From contig CP102611.1 in the NCBI GenBank assembly GCA_041874755.1, forward strand, positions 3,038,001-3,102,000: DNA of 64,000 nucleotides, written 5' to 3'. Positions 62,836-64,000 of the stretch are shown here, one piece after another. Within the stretch, counting starts at the first letter, position 1; every line of letters starts with the position of its first letter. Origin of the DNA: Chitinibacter sp. SCUT-21 (lineage in GTDB: Bacteria > Pseudomonadota > Gammaproteobacteria > Burkholderiales > Chitinibacteraceae). The notes beneath the pieces are model-generated. The model ran no database searches, was not told the DNA's origin, and saw only the letters and a list, made by a program, of their open reading frames with translations. A program made the translations under genes and the position numbers.

Positions 62836-64000
62836 ATGAGTCATCTTCCGATCTCTGCACCGCTACAAATTGAGTTGGACAAAATTATCAAGTTGACCAA
62901 CTCTGATCGCTATGAGGCTTTCAATTATTGTGAGGCTGGCTTTGCGGCTGCGCGGGCGGCGCATGATGATGCGGCATTTATCGCTATTGCGATTCAGTAT
63001 GGTTTAGTAATCGATCAGCATGGCTATCCGCAAGAGAGCATTGATATCTTGTATGAAGCCTTGCAACTAGCACAAAGTTACCACCAATTTAGTGATGAAG
63101 CTCGGTTACTAAATGTGATTGGGCGAGCAGTCTATACCCGAGCAGAATATCGCCGCGCGATGCAGGCATGGGCTCATTGTCTGGAAGTAGCTAATTTGGC
63201 GGGGGACAATATCAGCTGGATTTGGGCCAAGGTGGGGATTGCCCAGATTTATGATGCTTTGGATGATAACGATACCGCAGTTATTTTATTAAAGCAGGCA
63301 GAAGAGCGAGCCAGACCGCTGGGTGATCCGATTCTACTGCTCAATATTATGCTCAATTTAGGCGTCGATTTATTTCATCTTCGGCGTTTTCAGCAGGCGC
63401 TCGATTCATACCAAGAATCGTTGCAATTAGCGAGAACGCTCAATCATCTGGATGATATTGGTGAAACCTTATTTCGCATCGCCGAAGTTGAATTGGAGTT
63501 AGATCATCTCGACACTGCGTTGGATTTGCTGAAAGAAGCGCAAGAAATCTGCTCTCAATCTCACCATATGTGGGCTTTGGCGAATATTCATGGCGTGCGA
63601 GCTAAAATTTTGCAACTGCGCCAGCAGCATGATCAAGCCTTGGAAGAGGTGCAGCAGGGGCTAGATTATGCTTGCGCCTCCAGTTCGACGCATATTCAAA
63701 TGCGTTTATTGTATTTACAGGCCAAAATAGCGGAAAGTTCGCAGAAGATTTCGCTGGCTTATTCCTCATTCCAGTTGGCCACAGAAATCAAAGGGAAAAT
63801 AAATCCGACGGATTATCGACAGCAATTGGCGGAATTAGAAGATCTAGCAGGGCTTCGTCCAAGTCCTGGTCGTGTTTTGCTAGATTTGGCCAACAGCCGG
63901 GATTTAGATCATTGTAATTTGCCATTTTTAGCACAAACATTGTGTGAACACGCTGCCAAAATTATTCGACAAGTCCAGGCCAGTTATTGGGAATACCAAC
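62836..64000 (+). CDS. TPR-repeat protein with GAF-like domain, C-terminus beyond the window
   Basis: The ATG at 62836 (MSHLPISAPLQIELD) opens a frame that runs to the window's end (388 codons). Residues 30-320 form a string of TPR-like helices (RYEAFNYCEAGFAAARAAHD, ALQLAQSYHQFSDEARLLNVIG, QALDSYQESLQLARTL and DTALDLLKEAQEICSQ). From about 345, GRVLLDLANSRDLD, FLAQTLCEHAAKIIRQ and ASYWEYQ fit the start of a GAF domain. Such proteins usually end in a GGDEF, EAL or kinase domain; that part is missing here. The upstream ribosome site is weak. Confidence 0.75.
   Translation, partial: MSHLPISAPLQIELDKIIKLTNSDRYEAFNYCEAGFAAARAAHDDAAFIAIAIQYGLVIDQHGYPQESIDILYEALQLAQSYHQFSDEARLLNVIGRAVYTRAEYRRAMQAWAHCLEVANLAGDNISWIWAKVGIAQIYDALDDNDTAVILLKQAEERARPLGDPILLLNIMLNLGVDLFHLRRFQQALDSYQESLQLARTLNHLDDIGETLFRIAEVELELDHLDTALDLLKEAQEICSQSHHMWALANIHGVRAKILQLRQQHDQALEEVQQGLDYACASSSTHIQMRLLYLQAKIAESSQKISLAYSSFQLATEIKGKINPTDYRQQLAELEDLAGLRPSPGRVLLDLANSRDLDHCNLPFLAQTLCEHAAKIIRQVQASYWEYQ

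Noticed and set aside
1..64000. tRNA, rRNA, prophage or transposase genes
   Set aside because: No cloverleaf, rRNA core sequence, integrase or transposase motif was seen in any gap or frame.

Overview
The window looks like ordinary chromosome of a chitin-degrading Betaproteobacterium of the Neisseriales, close to Chitinibacter, Deefgea or Iodobacter. This placement is an inference. It rests on the earP-efp pair (arginine-rhamnosylated EF-P), the alaA-hom-thrC order, a secreted GH19 chitinase with two CBM5/12 modules, and many periplasmic solute sensors. I see no rRNA, tRNA, CRISPR array, prophage, integrase or transposase. A partial FMN reductase runs off the left edge and a partial TPR-GAF protein off the right edge.

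Layout. 0-9.4 kb: hydrolase/M14 peptidase pair, a CoA hydrolase-like crotonase, a Bax-inhibitor-1 membrane protein, a chemoreceptor, clpB behind a good sigma-32 promoter, and an OmpA-type lipoprotein. 9.7-14.8 kb: UDP-glucose dehydrogenase, a lytic transglycosylase, earP-efp, an unlisted 46-residue membrane protein, and a histidine phosphatase. 15-21.6 kb: an OFA transporter beside an acetate permease, two stand-alone periplasmic binding proteins, a peroxiredoxin with an OxyR-like site, and zapE. 21.6-31.3 kb: accessory stretch with DUF1330, an ADP-ribosyltransferase-like orphan, three GNAT acetyltransferases, cytochrome b561 with an output-less sensor, a quinone oxidoreductase with YnfA, an M16 protease, DinB, and two tiny genes.

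31.5-35.7 kb: the threonine branch (alaA, hom, thrC). 36-44.3 kb: an 1180-residue hybrid kinase, an ABC exporter and the chitinase. 44.6-55.7 kb: a pseudouridine synthase, a YdcZ transporter, rhodanese, a DUF2384-like protein, two more paralogous binding proteins, rlhA, a GGDEF enzyme, an outer-membrane barrel, a DEAD-box helicase and recG. 55.9-64 kb: an orphan PilB/GspE ATPase, the overlapping trmO-patatin-yaiI operon, a sodium symporter, argJ and the TPR-GAF protein.

The most unusual signal is a family of about ten dispersed elements, each close to 51 bp. Most begin like GGGTATTGCTCT and end in ATACCC(A), with a variable AT-rich middle. All sit at gene boundaries, and several appear to donate a stop context, start codon, ribosome binding site or terminator arm to the neighbouring gene. 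I know of no description of this family.
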